NCBI RefSeq assembly: GCF_014645835.1
Contig: NZ_BMMM01000024.1
Span: 2,740-66,739, forward strand
Reading direction: 5' to 3'
Length of the DNA stretch: 64,000 nucleotides
Source of the DNA: Streptomyces albiflavescens
GTDB taxonomy: Bacteria; Actinomycetota; Actinomycetes; Streptomycetales; Streptomycetaceae
The stretch's first letter is position 1; each line of letters opens with the position of its first letter. Shown in pieces: positions 1 to 8,031 of the stretch. The notes beneath the pieces were generated by a model. It did no database searches and had not been told where the DNA came from. It saw only the letters and a list, made by a program, of their open reading frames with translations. The position numbers were made by a program, and so were the translations under genes.

Positions 1-144
1 GAGCGCGACACTCCTACGACCGCCGACAGCGGGCCGCACCGCCGTACAGTCGAAAGCCGGACCGGCCGAGCAGCCACCCCTGCCCGCGCTCGAGCACCGG
101 ACCTTCAACGACAGCGAACCTTCGAAACAACGACAGGAGACGAC

Positions 145-726
145 GTGGGGACCGTAACGATCGGCGTGTCGATCGCGGTCCCGGAGCCTCACGGCAGCCT
201 GCTCCAGGAGCGGCGCGCGGGCTTCGGCGACCCCGCGGCTTCCGGCATCCCCACGCACGTCACGCTGCTGCCGCCGACGGAGGTCGACGACTCGGCGCTG
301 CCCGCGATCGAGGCGCATCTCGTCGAGGTCGCGGGCACCGGGCGCCCCTTCCCGATGCGGCTGTCCGGCACGGGCACCTTCCGTCCCGTGTCGCCCGTCG
401 TCTACATGCGTGTCGTCGAGGGCGCCGAGGCCTGCACCTGGCTGCAGAAGCAGGTCCGGGACGCCTCGGGGCCGGTCGCGCGCGAGCTCCAGTTCCCGTA
501 CCACCCGCACGTCACTGTGGCGCACGGCATCGACGACGAGTCGATGGACCGGGCCTACGAGGCGCTGTCCGGGTACGAGGCCGAGTGGCCCTGCACCGGG
601 TTCGCGCTCTACGAACAGGGCGCGGACGGCGTCTGGCGCAAGCTGCGCGAGTTCACCTTCGGCAGCCCGGTGGTGCCCCCTCAGGCGGGCGCTCCGGAGC
701 GGGACAGCACACTGCCGGCCCGTTAG
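145..726 (+). CDS. 2'-5' RNA ligase family (2H phosphoesterase) protein
   Basis: 193 residues. The two HxT signatures of the 2H phosphoesterase superfamily are present: HVT at residues 38-40 (in PTHVTLLPP) and HVT at 122-124 (in HPHVTVAHG), about 84 residues apart as expected for the bilobal fold. Family members ligate or hydrolyse 2',3'-cyclic or 2'-5' phosphodiester bonds in RNA; the substrate here is unknown. It is soluble with no signal peptide. The GTG start is chosen because AGGAGA lies 5 bases upstream; the frame is open to the left window edge without another start codon. It is convergent with dprE2. Confidence 0.85.
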   Translation: MGTVTIGVSIAVPEPHGSLLQERRAGFGDPAASGIPTHVTLLPPTEVDDSALPAIEAHLVEVAGTGRPFPMRLSGTGTFRPVSPVVYMRVVEGAEACTWLQKQVRDASGPVARELQFPYHPHVTVAHGIDDESMDRAYEALSGYEAEWPCTGFALYEQGADGVWRKLREFTFGSPVVPPQAGAPERDSTLPAR

Positions 727-833
727 AGCGATCCGCCGACAGGATCGTCCTGTGCGACCGGCAGCACGCTCCGCCGGTAGGACCCGTGGGTGGGGGCGTG
801 ATCGGCGTCCCACCTCACACCGGTCCCGGATCG

Positions 834-1589
834 TCAGATCGGCAGCCGCCGGAACACCGCTCGCGGTGCGTGCCGCAGCGCCGCCATCACCAGGCGCAGG
901 GCGCCAGGCACCCACACCGTCTCCGACCGGCGTCGCAGCCCCGTCTCCACAGCCGTCGCGACCGCCTCCGGAGTGGTGGCCAGGGGCGCCTGCGGCAGGC
1001 CCGCGGTCATCCTCGTACGGACGAACCCGGGGCGTACGACCATCACGTGCACGCCCGTGCCGTGCAGCGCGTCGCCCAGGCCCTGCGCGAAGGCGTCCAG
1101 GCCCGCCTTGCTGGAGCCGTAGATGAAGTTGGAGCGCCGGGCGCGCTCGCCGGCGACCGAGGAGAGCACCACCAGGGAGCCGTGCCCCTGCGTCTGGAGG
1201 GCCCGCGCGCACACCAGACCGGCCGACACCGCGCCCGTGTAGTTGGTCTGCGCCACGCGTACCGCCGACAGGGGCTCGTTCTCGTCCCGTGCCTGGTCGC
1301 CGAGCACGCCGAACGCCAGCAGCACCATGTCGACGTCGCCCTCCGCGAAGACCTTGCCGAGCACGGTCTCGTGGGACTCGGAGTCGAGGGCGTCGAAGGC
1401 CACGGTACGGACGTCCGCGCCCATCCCGCGCAGCTGCTCGGCGGCTTGCTCCAGGGCGGGCGACGGGCGACCCGCGAGCCACACCGTGCGAGTGCGCCGG
1501 ACGATCAGACGGCGCGCGGTGGCCAGCGCGATCTCGGACGTGCCGCCGAGGATCAGCAGGGACTGGGGGATACCGAAGGCGTCCTTCAT
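834..1589 (-). CDS. dprE2: Decaprenylphospho-D-erythro-pentofuranosid-2-ulose 2-reductase (SDR family)
   Basis: 251 residues. Short-chain dehydrogenase that should reduce the 2-keto intermediate made by DprE1, completing epimerisation of polyprenylphosphoryl-ribose to -arabinose with NAD(P)H. Visible: N-terminal nucleotide-binding strand LLILGGTSEIA (11-21), a serine in VLSSVAG (about 143), and the catalytic Y157-x-x-x-K161 in YGSSKAG. The ATG at 1589 is preceded by TAGGAGCTGTC, a good ribosome site. The frame stays open a further 119 codons upstream, but that extension is translation of the 16-bp tandem array and is rejected. It follows dprE1 in the same direction. The assignment rests on fold, length and pairing with dprE1; other SDR functions are less likely. 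Confidence 0.88.
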   Translation of the reverse strand: MKDAFGIPQSLLILGGTSEIALATARRLIVRRTRTVWLAGRPSPALEQAAEQLRGMGADVRTVAFDALDSESHETVLGKVFAEGDVDMVLLAFGVLGDQARDENEPLSAVRVAQTNYTGAVSAGLVCARALQTQGHGSLVVLSSVAGERARRSNFIYGSSKAGLDAFAQGLGDALHGTGVHVMVVRPGFVRTRMTAGLPQAPLATTPEAVATAVETGLRRRSETVWVPGALRLVMAALRHAPRAVFRRLPI

Positions 1590-1660
1590 GACAGCTCCTA
1601 GGGGCTGGGGCGAGCGAAGACTTGGGAGAGAGGAGAGCGGGGCCTGCGAGCGCGGAGATC

Positions 1661-1879
1661 GGAGACCGAGGGGACTGGAGACCGAGGGGACCGGGGACCG
1701 AGGGGACTGGAGACCGAGGGGACTAGAGACCGAGGGGACCGGGGACCGAGGGGACTGGAGACCGAGGGGACTGGAGACCGAGGGGACTGGAGACCGAGGG
1801 GACCGGGGACCGAGAGGACTGGAGACCGAGGGGACCGGGGACCGAGGGGACCGGGGACCGAGGGGACTAGAGACCGAGG
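1661..1879. repeat. 16-bp tandem array (13 full units plus a partial unit) between dprE1 and dprE2
   Basis: Plus-strand unit GGAGACCGAGGGGACT, with one or two substitutions per copy (GGGGACC / GGAGACC and GACT / GACC variants). Thirteen consecutive 16-bp units start at 1661, then a partial unit runs into the last codons and stop codon of dprE1 (stop 1867-1869). The array appears to have grown from the 3' end of dprE1. Because 16 is not a multiple of 3 it is unlikely to be selected as protein. The plus strand carries closely spaced GGGG runs compatible with G-quadruplex formation. There are no spacers, so it is not CRISPR. Confidence 0.97.
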
Positions 1880-3216
1880 CGGCGGGACAGGTCCGAGGTG
1901 AAGACGCCTCGGGGGTCCAACTCCCGCCGCAGGGACTGGAATTCACCGAGCCGCGGATACATCTCGGCCAGCAGCTCGGGCCGCAGGCGTGCGTCCTTGG
2001 CCAGGTACACCCGCCCGTCGGCCGCGGCCACCTCCTCGTCCAGCTCGTCGAGGAAGGTGCCGAGCCCCGGCAGGTTCGCGGGGATGTCCAGGGCGAGGGT
2101 CCAGCCCGGCATCGGGAAGGACAGCCAGCCCGGATCGCCCTCTCCGAAGCGCTTCAGGACGGCGAGGAAGGACGGGCACCGGCGTACGGAGATGCGCTGC
2201 ACGATCCGGCGCAGGGCCTCCTCCTGTCCGTATCCGACGACGAACTGGTACTGCACGAAGCCGCCCCGCCCGTAGACGCGGTTCCAGTGCGGCACCCCGT
2301 CGAGAGGGTGGAAGAACGTCGAGATCTTCTGCAGTTCACCGGCGCGCGCGCGTGGCGCCTTCCGGTACCAGAGCTCATTGAAGAGGCCCACCGTCGTGCG
2401 CCCCAGGAGTCCCTCCGGCAGGAAGGCGGGCGCGGAGGGGAACTGCCCGGGCCGGAACGCCAGGGGGTGTCTGCGCGCGCGTGCGGGCAGGGCGTCCAGC
2501 GGTGCGTGATCGCCGCGGGTCAGCACCGAGCGCCCCATCGACGTCCCGCGCGCGAGCAGGTCGATCCAGGCCACCGAGTACCGGTAGCGGTGGTCCGTGG
2601 CGGTGAGGCGGGCCATCAAGTCGTCGAGGTCCGCCGCGCGTTCCGTGTCGACGGACATCAGCGAGGTCGCGACGGGCTGGAGCCGGACGGTCGCCGTGAG
2701 GATCACGCCGGTCAGTCCCATGCCGCCCGCCGTGGCGTCGAAGAGGGGCGTGCCCCGGCCGACCGTACGGATCCCGCCGTCCGCGGTCAGCAGCTCGAAG
2801 GAGAGGACGTGCCGGGCGAACGAGCCGGACACATGGTGGTTCTTGCCGTGGATGTCCGCGCCGATCGCGCCGCCGACGGTCACATAGCGGGTCCCGGGCG
2901 TGACCGGCACGAACCAGCCGAGGGGGAGCAGGACTTCCATGAGCCGGTGCAGGGAAACCCCCGCGTCGCACAGGACGGTGCCGCCGTCCACGTCGATCGC
3001 GTGGATCCGGTCCAGGCCGGTCATGTCGAGCACGGCTCCGCCCGCGTTCTGCGCGGCGTCCCCGTAGGCCCGTCCGAGGCCCCGGGGGATGCCTCCGCGC
3101 GTTCCCCACCCCCGGACGGCGGCCGCCGCCTCCTCGTAGGTGCACGGGTGGACCAGACGGGCGGTGGTCGGGGCGGTGCGGCCCCAACCCGTGACGGACA
3201 CGGTGTCGGCAGGCAT
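1867..3216 (-). CDS. dprE1: Decaprenylphospho-beta-D-ribofuranose 2-oxidase (FAD-dependent)
   Basis: 449 residues, close to the 461 of M. tuberculosis DprE1. VAO-type FAD domain with GLGRAYGDAAQN, the VGGAIGADIHGKNHH segment typical of DprE1, and the C-terminal pair MPGWTLALD and YLAKDAR. The conserved active-site lysine (K407, equivalent to Mtb K418) is present. The residue matching Mtb Cys387 is alanine (A375; 74 residues from the C-terminus in both). It oxidises the ribose 2'-OH at the periplasmic face in mycobacteria; the cofactor-binding residues look intact here. Start at ATG 3216 gives an N-terminus like the family; an in-frame ATG at 3273 would add 19 residues including a TTA codon. 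There is no strong ribosome site at either. First gene of dprE1-dprE2, divergent from the PAP2-ubiA genes. Confidence 0.9.
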   Translation of the reverse strand: MPADTVSVTGWGRTAPTTARLVHPCTYEEAAAAVRGWGTRGGIPRGLGRAYGDAAQNAGGAVLDMTGLDRIHAIDVDGGTVLCDAGVSLHRLMEVLLPLGWFVPVTPGTRYVTVGGAIGADIHGKNHHVSGSFARHVLSFELLTADGGIRTVGRGTPLFDATAGGMGLTGVILTATVRLQPVATSLMSVDTERAADLDDLMARLTATDHRYRYSVAWIDLLARGTSMGRSVLTRGDHAPLDALPARARRHPLAFRPGQFPSAPAFLPEGLLGRTTVGLFNELWYRKAPRARAGELQKISTFFHPLDGVPHWNRVYGRGGFVQYQFVVGYGQEEALRRIVQRISVRRCPSFLAVLKRFGEGDPGWLSFPMPGWTLALDIPANLPGLGTFLDELDEEVAAADGRVYLAKDARLRPELLAEMYPRLGEFQSLRRELDPRGVFTSDLSRRLGL

Positions 3217-3358
3217 GACCGTGACCGTAGCGTCGGTAAGGGTGCATAACACCTCAATCTCCCCAGCCCCCATGGCTCCTCACCGAAATGGGTGATTAAT
3301 GGGATGTCGTCCTAGATTGCCGTAATTCTGCGGCCGCTCCCTAGAAGAGTGAGATCAC

Positions 3359-3916
3359 ATGGACGACCTTGACGACCACGACTACATGGACCGCCGACTC
3401 GACGGCACGGACCGCGGGTTCGACGGCATGGATCGCCGACTGCTGTCGGCAGTCCATGAGTGCGGTGGGGATCCGCGCGTTGCGGCTGTCGCGCGTGCCC
3501 TGTCCTGGAGCGGAGAGCACGGCGCGCTGTGGCTCGCGGCGGGGCTGGCCGGGGCGGCCGTCGACCGTGAACGGCGGGGCGCCTGGTTGCGCGCGACAGC
3601 GCTCACCGCCACCGCGCACCTCGCCAGCATGGGGGTGAAGCGCATCGTGCGCCGCCCGCGCCCCGCGCACGTGGTGCCGTTGGTGCGCACAGCCGGACGG
3701 CACTCCTTCCCGAGCTCCCACGCCACGTCCGCGGCGGCCGCGGCGGTCGCCTACGGCGCCCTCGGCGCGCACGTGGTTCCCCCACTCGCCGCCGCGATGT
3801 GCGTCTCGCGGATGGTCGTCGGTGTCCACTACCCCTCGGACGTCGCCGCGGGCGCCGCCCTGGGGGCCCTGACGGCCCGTCTGGGCGCCCGCTGGGTCGG
3901 GGTCGGTCATGACTGA
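3359..3916 (+). CDS. PAP2-family phosphatase, likely polyprenylphosphoryl-5-phosphoribose phosphatase
   Basis: 185 residues. The complete PAP2/lipid phosphatase signature is present: KRIVRRPRP (94-102), PSSH (118-121) and SR...HYPSD (150-161, in SRMVVGVHYPSDVAAG). Hydrophobic segments lie around these motifs, so it is a membrane enzyme with a periplasmic active site. By context it corresponds to Rv3807c, removing the 5-phosphate from polyprenylphosphoryl-5-phosphoribose before DprE1 acts. The N-terminus (1-28) is a charged MD/DRR-rich extension. It overlaps the next gene by 8 bases and opens a four-gene plus-strand operon. Confidence 0.87.
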   Translation: MDDLDDHDYMDRRLDGTDRGFDGMDRRLLSAVHECGGDPRVAAVARALSWSGEHGALWLAAGLAGAAVDRERRGAWLRATALTATAHLASMGVKRIVRRPRPAHVVPLVRTAGRHSFPSSHATSAAAAAVAYGALGAHVVPPLAAAMCVSRMVVGVHYPSDVAAGAALGALTARLGARWVGVGHD

Positions 3917-4853
3917 GCGCACGGCGCTCCTGGAGCGCACACCGGCCGCTGCGGCATCCGCGACGAGCCCCACCGGCATCGTCCGGGGCCTGCTCAGGAC
4001 CACCCGCCCCCGTCAGTGGGTGAAGAACCTGCTGGTGGTGGCCGCGCCGGCCGCCGCGGGCCAGCTCTTCTCCCGGCAAGCGATGATCCAACTCGCGCTT
4101 GTCTTCGCGCTGTTCACGGCCTGTGCCGCCGCCGTGTACCTGATCAACGACGCACGGGACGCCGCCGCCGACCGCGCCCACCCGGTCAAGCGTCACCGCC
4201 CGGTCGCCGCGGGACAAGTCCCCGTCCCGGCCGCGTACGCCGTCGGGTGCACGCTCGCGCTCCTCGCGACGAGCGCCGCCGCCTGGCTCTGTTCCCCGGC
4301 CGTCGCCGCACTGCTGACGGCGTACATCGGCATGCAACTGGCGTACTGCGTCAGCCTGAAGCACGTCCTGGTGGTGGACCTCGTCGTCGTCACGACAGGG
4401 TTCCTCATGCGCGCGATGATCGGCGGTCTCGCCCTCGGCATCCCGCTCTCGCGCTGGTTTCTGATCACCACCGGCTTCGGGGCGCTGTTCATGGTGTCGG
4501 CGAAGCGTTACTCCGAGGCCGTGCAGATGGCCGGGAAAGCGGGCGCCACGCGCGCGTTGCTCACCGAATACACCACCGGCTACCTGCGCTTCGTCTGGCA
4601 GCTGGCCGCAGGAGTCTCCGTCCTCGGCTACTGCCTGTGGGCCCTGGAGGAGGGTGGCGTGCCCAGCGCCGGCCTGCTGCCCTGGCGGCAGTTGTCCATG
4701 GTCGCCTTCATCCTGGCCATCCTGCGGTACGCCGTCTTCGCCGACCGGGGCACGGCGGGTGAGCCCGAGGACGTCGTCCTGCACGATCGCGCGCTCGCGC
4801 TGATCGGGCTGGTGTGGCTGGCGATGTACGGCCTCGCCGTGGCGAACTGGTGA
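3909..4853 (+). CDS. ubiA: Decaprenyl-phosphate phosphoribosyltransferase (UbiA prenyltransferase superfamily)
   Basis: 314 residues with about eight or nine membrane segments. The N-terminal RPRQWVKNLLV (33-43) is typical of the Rv3806c family. The first aspartate-rich motif is N80-D81-x-x-D84-x-x-x-D88 in YLINDARDAAADRAHP, and a second acidic region lies near DRGTAGEPED. It transfers 5-phosphoribose from PRPP to polyprenyl phosphate, the committed step towards decaprenylphosphoryl-arabinose. Its start is inside the PAP2 gene and its stop overlaps the gtrA start (GTGA), so the genes are translationally coupled. Confidence 0.9.
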   Translation: MTERTALLERTPAAAASATSPTGIVRGLLRTTRPRQWVKNLLVVAAPAAAGQLFSRQAMIQLALVFALFTACAAAVYLINDARDAAADRAHPVKRHRPVAAGQVPVPAAYAVGCTLALLATSAAAWLCSPAVAALLTAYIGMQLAYCVSLKHVLVVDLVVVTTGFLMRAMIGGLALGIPLSRWFLITTGFGALFMVSAKRYSEAVQMAGKAGATRALLTEYTTGYLRFVWQLAAGVSVLGYCLWALEEGGVPSAGLLPWRQLSMVAFILAILRYAVFADRGTAGEPEDVVLHDRALALIGLVWLAMYGLAVANW

Positions 4854-5485
4854 GCGTCGCCCAGGAGCCGGTCGCCGAGGGGCCGACCGCGGGGGAGCCG
4901 GTGTCAGGGAAACCGGTCGCCGAGGGGCCGACCGCGGGGGAGCCGGTGTCAGGGAAACCGGTCGCCCAAGGGTCGGTCCCGCCGAAACCGGCTCCCCCGG
5001 AGTCGGTCGTCCCCGAACCGGCTGCTCGCGAGCCCGTCCCCCGGAGGCGACTCGCGCGGGAACTCCTCGGCTTCGCCACCGCGGGAATCCTCGCCTACGT
5101 CGCTGACCTCGGCCTCTTCGTCTGGCTGCGGGGCCCCGTGGGCCTCGACCCGCTGACCGCCAAGGCACTGAGCTTCGTCGCGGGTTGCTCGGTGGCGTAC
5201 GCGGGCAACGCGCTCGGCACCTACCGGCACACGACCGTGCGGGGCCCGCGCCAGTACGTGATCTTCTTCGCGGTGAACGTCGCGGGCGCCCTCGTCCAGC
5301 TGCTGTCCATCGCCGTCAGCCACTACGGCCTCGGATTCACCTCACAGCGCGCGGACACCGTCTCGGGCGCCGGAATCGGCATGGCGCTCGCCACTGTTCT
5401 GCGTTTCTGGGGTACCCGGACATTGGTTTTCCAGGGCGTTCGAGGTGCGCGAGGCGAGGGCAGAGTCGGATCATGGACTGGCTGA
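4850..5485 (+). CDS. GtrA family membrane protein (Rv3789-like)
   Basis: 211 residues: a Pro/Glu-rich N-terminus (about 1-60) then a GtrA domain with four membrane segments (ELLGFATAGILAYVADLGLF, ALSFVAGCSVAYAGNAL, YVIFFAVNVAGALVQLLSI, GIGMALATVLRFWGTRTLVF). GtrA proteins help move or recruit polyprenyl-phosphate sugars; the mycobacterial Rv3789 belongs to the arabinan pathway, which suits this operon. GTG at 4850 overlaps the ubiA stop as GTGA. The N-terminal region contains an exact 15-residue duplication (see the repeat entry). It overlaps the next gene by 13 bases. Confidence 0.85.
   Translation: MSVAQEPVAEGPTAGEPVSGKPVAEGPTAGEPVSGKPVAQGSVPPKPAPPESVVPEPAAREPVPRRRLARELLGFATAGILAYVADLGLFVWLRGPVGLDPLTAKALSFVAGCSVAYAGNALGTYRHTTVRGPRQYVIFFAVNVAGALVQLLSIAVSHYGLGFTSQRADTVSGAGIGMALATVLRFWGTRTLVFQGVRGARGEGRVGSWTG
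4871..4972 (+). repeat. 45-bp tandem duplication in the gtrA N-terminal linker
   Basis: Two essentially identical 45-bp units followed by a partial third, encoding two copies of PVAEGPTAGEPVSGK and then PVAQG. The unit is a multiple of three and the frame is preserved. It lies in a low-complexity linker before the first membrane segment and looks like a recent slippage product. Confidence 0.9.
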
Positions 5486-6432
5486 AGAAGCTTCCCGGCG
5501 TGGGGCCCTTGCTCACCCGCCTGATGGCCACGCACGCGTGGCGGTCGTACGAGCGCCTCGACCGGGTGAAGTGGACGCGGCTCGCCGCGGCGATGACCTT
5601 CATCAGTTTCGTGGCGCTCTTCCCGCTGCTGACCGTCGCCGCCGCGATCGCCGCCGCCACGCTCAGCACCAGCCAGCAGAAGGACCTCCAGGACAAGCTC
5701 GCCGAGCAGGTTCCCGGTATCTCCGACCAGCTGGACATCGAAGGCCTCGTCCAGAACGCCGGCACGATCGGCCTCATCGCGGGCGCCGTCCTGCTGTTCA
5801 CCGGCATCGGCTGGGTCGGCTCGATGCGGGACTGCCTGCGCGCGGTCTGGGAGCTGCCCGACAGCGAGGGGAACCCCTTCCTGCGCAAGCTCAAGGACGG
5901 CGGCGTGCTCGTCGGGCTCGGCGGCGCCGTGCTCGTCACCGTCGCCGCCTCCACCGTGGCGTCCACGACGGTGGGGTGGACGGCCCGGCAGCTCGACATC
6001 GACGAGCACGGCTGGGGGAGCGTGCTGCTGCAGGTCGCCGCGTTCACCGTCGCCGTGCTCGCCGACTTCCTGCTCCTGCTGTACGTCCTCACGCTGCTGC
6101 CCGGCGTCCAGCCGCCGCGGCGTCGGCTGATCGTCGCCGCGCTGATCGGAGCCGCCGGGTTCGAGCTGCTCAAGCTGCTGCTCAGCGGCTATATGAGGGG
6201 TGTCGCGTCGAAGAGCATGTACGGCGCGTTCGGGGTGCCGATCGCGCTGCTGCTGTGGATCAACTTCACCGCGAAACTGCTGCTGTTCTGCGCCGCCTGG
6301 ACGGCGACGCAGAGCGATGAGTCCCCGCAGGACCCGGGGGAGCCGGCGGACCGGGCGGACCCGGAGGAGCCGGCGGCCCCGGCGGTCAGCGGCGACGGCG
6401 CATCAGATCCGGCAGCGGCCAGCGGCGGTTGA
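5473..6432 (+). CDS. YihY/BrkB family membrane protein
   Basis: 319 residues. Hydrophobic core with about six membrane segments including AAAMTFISFVALFPLLTV and IGLIAGAVLLFTGIGWVGS; the YGAFGVPIALLLWI and RLAAAMTF stretches are characteristic of YihY/virulence factor BrkB proteins (once called ribonuclease BN, without that activity being general). The C-terminal tail (about 285-319) is Asp/Glu/Pro-rich and cytoplasmic-looking. The ATG at 5473 lies within the 3' end of gtrA and is preceded by a poor ribosome site, suggesting coupling. Its 3' end overlaps the convergent dacA gene by 47 bases. Precise function unknown. Confidence 0.83.
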   Translation: MDWLKKLPGVGPLLTRLMATHAWRSYERLDRVKWTRLAAAMTFISFVALFPLLTVAAAIAAATLSTSQQKDLQDKLAEQVPGISDQLDIEGLVQNAGTIGLIAGAVLLFTGIGWVGSMRDCLRAVWELPDSEGNPFLRKLKDGGVLVGLGGAVLVTVAASTVASTTVGWTARQLDIDEHGWGSVLLQVAAFTVAVLADFLLLLYVLTLLPGVQPPRRRLIVAALIGAAGFELLKLLLSGYMRGVASKSMYGAFGVPIALLLWINFTAKLLLFCAAWTATQSDESPQDPGEPADRADPEEPAAPAVSGDGASDPAAASGG

Positions 6433-7666
6433 CGAGGAAGACACCCGCCACGAGCAGGACGAGGAAGCCGCCCGTGATGGCCAGCGCGACGCCGACGCCG
6501 CTCGAACCGCCCTTCGCGGCGGAGGAGGCCGCCACCGGCTTCGTGGACGCGTTGTCCGAGTCGCCCGCACTGGTGCCGGAGGCGCTCGCGCCCGGCTGCG
6601 CGGTGGTGTCGAGGCCCCTCGGCGGCACCAGCTCACCCACCGGCTGGACCTTGCCCGTGGCCTGGAAGCCCCAGTCGAAGAGCCGCGCGGTCTCCTTGTA
6701 GACCTCGTTGTGCTCGTTCTTCTCCGGGTTCATGACCGTGACGAGCAGCACCTTGCCGTCGCGCTCGGCGACACCGGTGAAGGTGGCGCCCGCGTTGGTG
6801 GTGTTGCCGTTCTTCACGCCGGCGATGCCCTGGTACGTGGAGATGTCGCCGTCGCCGGTCAGGAGACGGTTGGTGTTCTGGATCTCGAAGGATTCGCGGG
6901 TCGTTTTGCCCTTTTCGTTCTTTGTGGTCTCGCCGGGGAACTTGGCCCGCACCGTCGAGCAGTACTCCCGGAAGTCCTTCTTCTGGAGCCCGGAGCGCGC
7001 GAACAGCGTCAGGTCGTACGCCGACGACACCTGGCCCTTCGCGTCGTAGCCGTCCGGGCTGATGACATGAGTATCGAGGGCCTGGAGCTCCTCGGCGTGC
7101 GCCTGCATGTCCTTGACCGTCTGGTCGATGCCCTGATTCATCTGGGACAGCACGTGCACGGCGTCGTTGCCGGAGCGCAGGAAGACGCCGAGCCACAGGT
7201 CGTGGACCGTATAGGTCTCGTCCTCCTTTATCCCGACCATGCTCGAGCCCGAGCCGATGCCCGCCAGGTCGGAGGTGACCACCTTGTGCTTCATCGTCTT
7301 CGGGAACTTCGGCAGCACCGTGTCGGCGAACAGCATCTTCAGGGTGCTCGCCGGGGGCAGCCGCCAGTGCGCGTTGTGGGCGGCCAGGATGTCGCCGGAC
7401 TCGGCGTCGGCGACGATCCAGGAGCGCGCGGTGAGGTCCTTGGGCAGGACGGGGGCGCCTGTGCCGAGATTCACCTGCGTGCCGGACTGGCCCAGCCGTT
7501 CGCCGCCGACGGTGGACATGTTCGCCGGGGGAGTGGCCGACGGGGTCGTCGTCGGACTCGCTGTCGGGCTCTCGTCCGCGAACGCGGGCGCGGCGAGCGA
7601 AAGGGACAACAGGGTGGCGGAAGTGACCAACAAGGATCGCTTGGCGGTCTTATTCGTGACGGGCAC
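6386..7666 (-). CDS. dacA: D-alanyl-D-alanine carboxypeptidase (class A low-molecular-weight PBP)
   Basis: 426 residues. Signal peptide with predicted cleavage after AFA (30), a Thr/Pro-rich linker (33-50), then the penicillin-binding fold with S107-T-L-K110 (nucleophile serine and lysine), S165-G-N167 and K285-N-G287 in place of the usual KTG. A C-terminal membrane segment (GVALAITGGFLVLLVAGVFL) followed by a basic tail anchors it. It trims the terminal D-Ala from peptidoglycan pentapeptides. The GTG start at 7666 gives a clean signal peptide; the open frame upstream does not look coding. The KNG box is the main deviation from textbook members. Confidence 0.9.
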   Translation of the reverse strand: MPVTNKTAKRSLLVTSATLLSLSLAAPAFADESPTASPTTTPSATPPANMSTVGGERLGQSGTQVNLGTGAPVLPKDLTARSWIVADAESGDILAAHNAHWRLPPASTLKMLFADTVLPKFPKTMKHKVVTSDLAGIGSGSSMVGIKEDETYTVHDLWLGVFLRSGNDAVHVLSQMNQGIDQTVKDMQAHAEELQALDTHVISPDGYDAKGQVSSAYDLTLFARSGLQKKDFREYCSTVRAKFPGETTKNEKGKTTRESFEIQNTNRLLTGDGDISTYQGIAGVKNGNTTNAGATFTGVAERDGKVLLVTVMNPEKNEHNEVYKETARLFDWGFQATGKVQPVGELVPPRGLDTTAQPGASASGTSAGDSDNASTKPVAASSAAKGGSSGVGVALAITGGFLVLLVAGVFLVNRRWPLPDLMRRRR

Positions 7667-7757
7667 GGTCGAGAAAGTACAGGGCGTGGGGCGGGAAGTC
7701 CCATCGCTCTCCCCACCCCGGCGCAGGGTCCCGGCCGACGACGGTGATACTGGACCC

Positions 7758-8000
7758 ATGAAGCTCAGCCGCCCCGTCTCCTGGTTCCTGCTCGCCTTCG
7801 GGGTATGGAGCTGGGTCATCTGGATCACTTTCGTCAAGAACCTGTGGAAGGACGGCAGCGGGCTCGCGTTCAACGACGCGGGGGATCCGACGGCGTACTT
7901 CTGGGTGCACCTGACGCTCGCCGTCCTCTCCTTTGTCTTGGGGACGGTCGTCGGCGTGATCGGGTTGCGCGGGGTGCGCGCTTTGCGCCAGACGACATAA
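7758..8000 (+). CDS. Small membrane protein, SCO4846 family
   Basis: 80 residues with two membrane segments: residues about 7-25 (VSWFLLAFGVWSWVIWITF) and about 48-68 (FWVHLTLAVLSFVLGTVVGV), separated by a loop with DGSGLAFNDAGDPTAYFW, and ending in basic GLRGVRALRQTT. The ATG at 7758 is the first methionine in this hydrophobic unit. It is divergent from dacA with about 90 bp between starts. The family name is recalled from the S. coelicolor locus tag; no function is known. Confidence 0.8.
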   Translation: MKLSRPVSWFLLAFGVWSWVIWITFVKNLWKDGSGLAFNDAGDPTAYFWVHLTLAVLSFVLGTVVGVIGLRGVRALRQTT

Positions 8001-8031
8001 CGCGGATACGGCAACCGGGGGATACGGCGTC

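Noticed and set aside
1661..1879. CRISPR array
   Set aside because: Units are contiguous with no unique spacers, and the unit overlaps a coding 3' end.
1590..1946. A 119-residue Ser/Pro repeat extension of DprE2
   Set aside because: It is translation of the 16-bp tandem array and the 3' end of dprE1 in another frame. The ATG at 1589 has its own ribosome site and gives a normal SDR start.
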